DNA of 64,000 nucleotides from Wurfbainia villosa. Lineage: Eukaryota; Streptophyta; Magnoliopsida; Zingiberales; Zingiberaceae. The position numbers and the translations under genes are program-made. The stretch is from assembly GCA_025175895.1 (NCBI GenBank), contig CM045991.1:81021174-81085173 (forward strand), written 5' to 3'. The notes under the pieces were generated by a model. That model had not been told where the DNA came from. It saw nothing but the letters and a program-made list of their open reading frames with translations, and searched no databases. Below are positions 58,485 to 64,000 of this stretch, piece by piece; within the stretch, counting starts at the first letter, position 1, and each line of letters starts with the position of its first letter.

Positions 58485-59574
58485 TGTTGAGACTTCGGTG
58501 AGTGCTAGAGGGGGAGAGTGAATGGCGTGTTTTTCACGGTTGATGGAATTCGATTGCGCTTATCTACAAAATGTTAGTACCCAGCAGAAATACAAAATAT
58601 ACAATGAAAATAAATACACAATAACAATCACAAATACACACGAATATACGTGGTTCGGAACCTTAGGGTTCCTACTCCATGGGTGAGCTCAACGAGCACT
58701 AGTGATGGATACACCACTAATCAATAACACTCTTTCTCGGTGACACACCAGAGGTGGAGAAACCTCGTATAAGTGATTATACAAAGTAATACATCGGATA
58801 CAAGCAAATAAAAAGATGAAATGCAATACAAGTAAAGAAAAACACTTTACAAGAAGACTTTGAATGCTTGCTTTTGGTTGCTTGTGAAGAACCTTGAAGG
58901 TCTGGATTGCAACAGTAAATCCCCTCCAAATCGCCTTAAAGAACCATGCCAAAATCTTCATCCTCGAGCTCCTTTTAAAGATGCAACTCGGGTTAATTTC
59001 TGTCTAGCAGTCAACTACTCATACCCATCAGTCGATTGCTCCTGTAGCCGTTGTCTCACAACGACTCAATCCACGCTAGAAAAACTCGAACATATACCAG
59101 AGTAGTCGATTACTGCTTCAGTAGCCGACTGATCAGTTGTCTATCGAAGGTTCTGAGCCCGTGACCACAACCAGCAGTCGATTGTCCTCCATGGTAGTCG
59201 ACGGCTCAAGGGCAGTCGAGGCGCTGCCTCGACTAGGGCTCCAGTCGAGGCGCCAGTCTAGGGGCCTTGTATCTTTTTGGCCGCAGTTGAGGCTAGTTGA
59301 GGCACCGCCTCAACTAGGACTCCAGTCGAGGCGCCATTCGAGCCGCCTTACATCTGTGGCTATAATTCGGCTGCAGTCGATCGCCAGTCGACTCCCATCA
59401 GTCGACGATCATAATCCCAGTCGACTGCTCTGTGTCGACTTGGCTTCCAAGTGTCAAAACACTTGACCAGTCGACTTGTCCATGACCCCAGTCGACTGAA
59501 ACACCTCAACCATGAGGTTTAACTCAAGTATAATGCCCTCATACTTGCTAGACCACTCTTAGTCTAGACCTAAG

Positions 59575-61274
59575 TGTTGGGAAAAACTCCGGATCTGATG
59601 TTCACAAAAACGCGGGCGAATACTTCGCACAACCGCAGAAGAAACAATAATTATACCGGATCCCACCAGAGATCCATGCAAAACTATATAAATCATTTTC
59701 TATAATCTAGTCTAGATCTTATCTAGAGGAAGAATATACCTTTGGTGCATGCCCTTCGCAATCCCGCTTTCCCAAACGCTATCGAATCTCAATACAGTAA
59801 GAGTAACCGTATATCTATGGTATCCACACTGACACCCACATTAGCTTTGGAGTCACGTTGTGCTAGCAACCCTTAGCAAAATGACAAGAACTCTTTTGGA
59901 AGAAGAAGGAGAGGAAGGAAGAGATAAGAGAACACTTTCTTTCTTGGCCCTTTTAGCTTGCATACCCAAACACCAAAAGCCACAAAAAAAAAATTCTCAT
60001 CCACGTTGAACACCAAAAGACCCTTTTAATCCATAGCCATCAATGCCATTATCTCCCAATTAAGAGTTCTCTTAATACCAAGACCCTTGGTATTCCCTTC
60101 TTTTAATTCTCATCATGAATACCAAGCCCTTTGGTATTCCTATGCATGATTAATCAAATTAATCATGCATGATGATGAATCATCTTCCATGGTTCAACTT
60201 GAGTCTAACTCAAGTTTAACCAGTTTGAGTCTAACTCAAATCTTGGCCATATGCTCAATTGTCCTTTTAGTCCAACTAAAAGAAACCATCTCCAAAATAG
60301 AATGTCATTTGTGTGTGACCCTATAGACTCTTGTAACGTTGGCAATGTATTTAAAACCCTTTTTAGATACATAAGCAATAAGCGGCATCTAGCAATACAT
60401 CATTGCTATCCAAGTTACAAGATCATCGAGATCCAACAACCTTTCCGTGACTATTATCATGTATGATGGTGTCCTTCTATCTCTGATATCTTAGATCGAT
60501 CAATGAGGCATAGACCGTGTCATCCCCTTATTGATCGTTATGTTTCTTGATCCTCAAGTAGACTCACTCAAACAAATGAGCTCAATATCTCATATTGATT
60601 CATTTGAGAATGGTCATGCATTTTGTGGTCCCACTCTATCAAGAGGCCAAAGATATCACTCTCGTCATATGGGAGGGATAGATCCCATCTACATCACTCA
60701 CATCCCTCCGCATAATTCGTTACATACCCAGTGATCGCCGTTATAGTGCACCCAGTTACAGTGTGACATTAGACGATACCAAAGTACATAACTCCTTATG
60801 TAGGGAACCATAATGACTTCAAGTCTAAGGAGTATTCATACCAATAGTCACATGAGAAAGTATATGACACTCGTATAATGATCCATGATACTTTCTCATG
60901 GCGGGTCAATTCAGTATATATATTCTCCAATATATATTCCCATGTGTCAATGTGATATCACATATCCATGACTTTTGAGATCAAGTCATTCATTGACCTA
61001 CATGCTAGTCTCAATGTATTAATATTGTCCTTGTATATTAATACTTGACTAGGAATATTAAGAATAGTGCTCTCTACAACTTCTCATAATCAATTCTACC
61101 AATTGATAAACTGTAGATTAGAACCTACTATTCAAGGGCATTATTATATTTATTTTAGCTGGCACATACATAAAGTAAATATAATAAACAATCCTTGCCT
61201 TTTATTAATGAAATATGATACACATGATCCATAATCAATCATCTCATGATTGACACTAAGGGCTAACACTAACA
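59575..61274 (-). repeat. H: solo LTR, family not otherwise present
   Basis: 1700 bp, TGTTGGGAAA to CACTAACA, flanked by CTAAG at 59570-59574 and 61275-61279. The minus orientation is suggested by a purine-poor leader-like stretch at about 59880-60010 and a typical copia LTR end near 59575. Small ORFs inside (60251-60466, 60531-60734) show no known feature. No internal sequence, so it is probably a solo LTR. Confidence 0.82.
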
Positions 61275-61419
61275 CTAAGCCTTCTAGCCACCTCCATCAA
61301 CTTCACACGTATTAGATCCCTCCAAGTTATCCATGACTTGTTCATCCATACGCTAGCCTTCAGGTGCTTCCATCGGCTATTGTCATGCTAAGCTGGTGTA
61401 CACCGCCAACCATTGGATT

Positions 61420-61750
61420 TATGCTACTAAGACTCCACCCTTGGACATTACGCCGGCAATATCAAACCTTGGACTTCTCAAATGCCAAGTACCCACGACA
61501 TGGACTTTCACCGGCAAGACTACACACTTCGACTTACGTGGACAAGACTACACCCTTGGACTTTCCTTGCCAACCCATGTTGGAGTTTTCAATTGCCAAG
61601 ACTCAAGCTTGGACTTTTCCTTGCCAAGACCCATGCTTGGACTTTCCAAATGCCAAGACCCATGATTGAACTTTCCATGCCAAGACTCATGCTTGGACTT
61701 TCCATGTTAAGTACTCAAGACTTGGACTTCTCCATCATATGGTCAACCCC
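61420..61750. repeat. Minisatellite with CCAAG/CTTGG units in shared F LTR
   Basis: Units of about 30 bp as at 6770-7230, with fewer copies and more variation. Confidence 0.8.
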
Positions 61751-61883
61751 ATGTCAACCATATAGTTAACCAATTATCAAACAATGGTCAACTCATCATC
61801 AAACATCAAAACACTAACATCAAAACACTACTCGAGTCAAACTCGACTCTGGTCAATTGTGACCTGGGTCGATTGCACCAACA

Positions 61884-64000
61884 ATCTCCCCCTTTTTGAT
61901 GTTTGACAAAAATCAAACCTTTGAGTTTGAACACTAATCAATCCAATCCTTCTAATGTCCAAATTGGGAACTCTACATTCTCCCATTAATTATCACACAT
62001 CACTTCTCCCCCTTTTGACATACATCAAAAGGATTGTCCCCAAGGGTATCAATGTCTCATATCCCAATGAGATCTTACAATCTCCCCCTTGGTCCAAAAA
62101 CATCTAGGATGCCTTCACTCTTCCTAGTGAAAAGTCTCATATCACTAAAGAGAGGCACTCCTTCAAACTCTCCCAATTCTCAAAAATCTCCCCCTCATGA
62201 GGAATAACACATCCATCATCCCATGATGGACAACCTCCCCGTAAAGGCTTGCTCCCCCTTGACCATTGCACCAACAATATCCTTGGAGAGTCCCTAAGCC
62301 TATAGGAACACTAACCCCTCAAAATTAAGGGCAAAATTTCAACCTTGATCTTTCACAGACCTTAAAATTGATACACACCTTAAACAACTCACCTAATCCA
62401 TATCCAATGGATTTTCACCCTTTATAATACTTTCCAAAACATATCCAGGGGTTATGAGCAGTTAGGGTAGCCTAACATAGCTGAAATCAGGCTAAACAAC
62501 CTTGTTTACCCGAAATCATCATTTAGCGACTATTTCATTAATAATGACTTCCTATGCATCAATCGTGAGAAAGTTTCAATGAGTGATAGTAGCTCCAATT
62601 GAGATCGCCGATCGTTTCTGACTTTGTTGAAATTAAATTTTCAGACCATTTTTAGAAATGCATAAATAATTCTAGAAAATTCAAAAAATCGTGAAATTTT
62701 GACCATAAATTACTTATGACAAACACTATAGGAGAAAATAGTTTCTATGAAAATAACTTTTAAAATCAAAGAATGATACAAAGTTCCAAAGCATTGAAAC
62801 TTTCAATGTTTTAGCCAACTTTGTTTCAATCTTCTCAATCGTGATTGCTATCAAAAGATAGACTTCACCAAGGTTTTACAAAATGATTTTAAAATGTTTT
62901 CAAGACCTTATATTAAACCATGGTCTACGTAATACACATGACTTGTATATAAGCTTTCCTCATGATTCATCCATGGTATAAGATGAGTTTAAGTTCATCT
63001 AGATGCAAGAACTATGCACTGTAAACTTAACTCATTTCCTAGCATCTCACATGTGTCCAAGGTGTATGAAAACACACACTTGTCAATTTGATGTGAGATG
63101 TGGGTTTTGTTCATCCTAATCTAAGGCCTCATGTATTTTTCTAAGACAACCCTATTTGATTCCCTTATACATGTGAATTCAAATCATGTCATTTGTCCTT
63201 AAATCAATTTTAATTAATGCATTAAATGATGATTATGGAATAAGTGATAGCATAAATAAACATGTGCTAATAATCATGATGTCATGGCATAAGATTAAAT
63301 CTAAATATACATGACATAAAAACTAACCTAAGCATTATCATGACATTTAATGATAAAAATAAGATATGATGTCATGACGTGACAATGGAAAACAAGGTAT
63401 GGAAAATAAAAGATATAGTTATAAAAATACCTAAATTTTAGTATTAATTGCCATTTGTTAGGATTAAATTAATTTTTCCATATTACCACTTATCTCCAAA
63501 GTGTGCCAAAAACCTAAAATGACACACTATAACCTCTAAACCTTAATTATGCTAATTTAATCAATTTTCCATAGTTCTCAAAATATATTGGCACATCCTA
63601 AAATCTTTTAGGATTAAATCTCAACCTCTATTTCCAAGGTATCACATAACCTTGAAAATGACCTAAAGTGTCAACTCTACCATGGTTAGGTTAACTACCC
63701 TTCCACTTAGGGTTGACACACTCTAACCCATCTAACATGAAGGGATCATGCTCCTCGGGACCAAATACCTATTGGAGCTCCTTGGGTTAACTATGTATTC
63801 ACTAGGGATAACTTCCCAAGATACCTTCCTAATGACCCTTCTAGGCTTTGAATCCTTGGTCATTTGGGTCTTACCAAGGTTAACTCAAGGGTAACTCCCC
63901 ATGTAATCTTCTTAGTGGCTTCCTTAGGTTTCCTTGAAACCTTACCCACTAGGCACACACCATGGTTAACCTTAGGGATGACTTCCCTAGTAACCTTTTG
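61884..64000 (-). mobile_element. F2: second F copy, 3' internal region (continues off the window)
   Basis: It matches F1 33968-34323, 41479-43131 and 56883 onward, but without insertions. It shows the intact order of F: gag end, about 1.8 kb noncoding, polypurine tract, LTR. This uninterrupted copy confirms the B and E insertion points in F1. Confidence 0.85.
63732..64000 (-). pseudogene. Gag C-terminus of F2 (partial, runs off the window)
   Basis: The minus frame is open from the window edge to TAG 63734-63732 and ends with VIPSEYIVNPRSS and LVPRSMIPSC. The Trp of the usual YWVP module is Leu here. It is listed as pseudogene because all other F gag copies are broken; this part itself is open. 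Confidence 0.65.

Larger units (their letters stand above)
11409..61883 (-). mobile_element. F1: gag-only LTR element, split by nested insertions
   Basis: After removal of the insertions, the minus strand reads: 5' LTR (58485-61883 without H), primer site (58471-58484), gag (58422-56883 then 43131-42997), noncoding 3' region (42996-41479 then 34323-33968), polypurine tract, and 3' LTR (33967-33107, 24427-24397, 12163-11409). Its own length is about 7 kb. No protease, integrase, RT or RNase H is found in its own sequence, so it is a gag-only, non-autonomous element. At its right end it is joined directly to another F internal region instead of to a target duplication. Confidence 0.82.
58485..61883 (-). 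repeat. F LTR shared by two F copies (contains solo LTR H)
   Basis: Own length about 1.69 kb. The left side touches the primer site of F1, and the right side touches a polypurine tract (61884-61900, minus ATCAAAAAGGGGGAGAT) with F 3' noncoding sequence beyond. It therefore acts as 5' LTR of F1 and 3' LTR of the next copy. It contains GTCGA repeats at 59000-59500 and CCAAG/CTTGG units at about 61420-61750. Confidence 0.85.

Noticed and set aside
60251..60734. Two small ORFs in solo LTR H
   Set aside because: They lie wholly inside an LTR with clear target duplications and show no known motif.
61884..64000. Segmental duplication of host DNA with 41479-43131
   Set aside because: The similarity is explained by both being the same internal part of F elements, bounded by a polypurine tract and LTR.

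Overview
The window is repeat DNA from a plant nuclear genome. Everything I can assign is LTR retrotransposon: Ty1/copia elements primed by initiator tRNA-Met, one Gypsy element with a tRNA-Asp-type primer site and an ATHILA-like ORF, gag-only relatives of copia elements, and solo LTRs. I found no ordinary host gene, no tRNA or rRNA gene and no bacterial-type feature. The species cannot be told from the sequence. A large angiosperm genome is the natural fit.

The layout is a nest of insertions, and eight of them are closed by 5-bp target duplications visible here. The oldest layer (G, 7325-10431) is a copia-like remnant on the minus strand. It carries two F-family sequences: F-prime (4209-7324) and an LTR fragment, F-double-prime (10432-11408). 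F-prime is split on the left by a copia element on the plus strand that runs in from outside the window (1-4208). F-double-prime is cut at 11408/11409 by a long F element, F1 (11409-61883, minus strand). F1 leads directly into the internal region of a second F copy (61884-64000), so the two copies share one LTR.

F1 is broken up by later arrivals. Its left LTR holds T (12164-24391, minus, Gypsy, TSD CAGTC), which in turn holds gag-only element A (15636-20980, plus, TSD AAAAC). The same LTR also holds copia element S (24428-33101, minus, TSD AGTCG). Its internal region holds gag-only element B (34324-41473, plus, TSD AATAT), with a solo S-like LTR inside B (38433-40452, TSD GCTTG). It also holds SIRE-like copia element E (43132-56877, minus, TSD ATTTG), with gag-only element C (45568-50894, plus, TSD CATAG/CATTG) inside the RNase H region of E. 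Its right LTR holds solo LTR H (59575-61274, TSD CTAAG).

The most interesting content is the relation between E, which has gag and pol, and two gag-only families, A/B/C and F. All three share the primer-binding site, an extended polypurine tract, a C-rich motif at the 3' end of the LTR, GTCGAC clusters in the LTR, and a Gag protein ending in the same short module. In the gag-only families translation stops just after that module, and a noncoding stretch of roughly 1-2 kb takes the place of pol. This looks like an autonomous element with two parasitic families that keep its packaging and replication signals. Every coding region in the window is damaged by stops, frameshifts or insertions.
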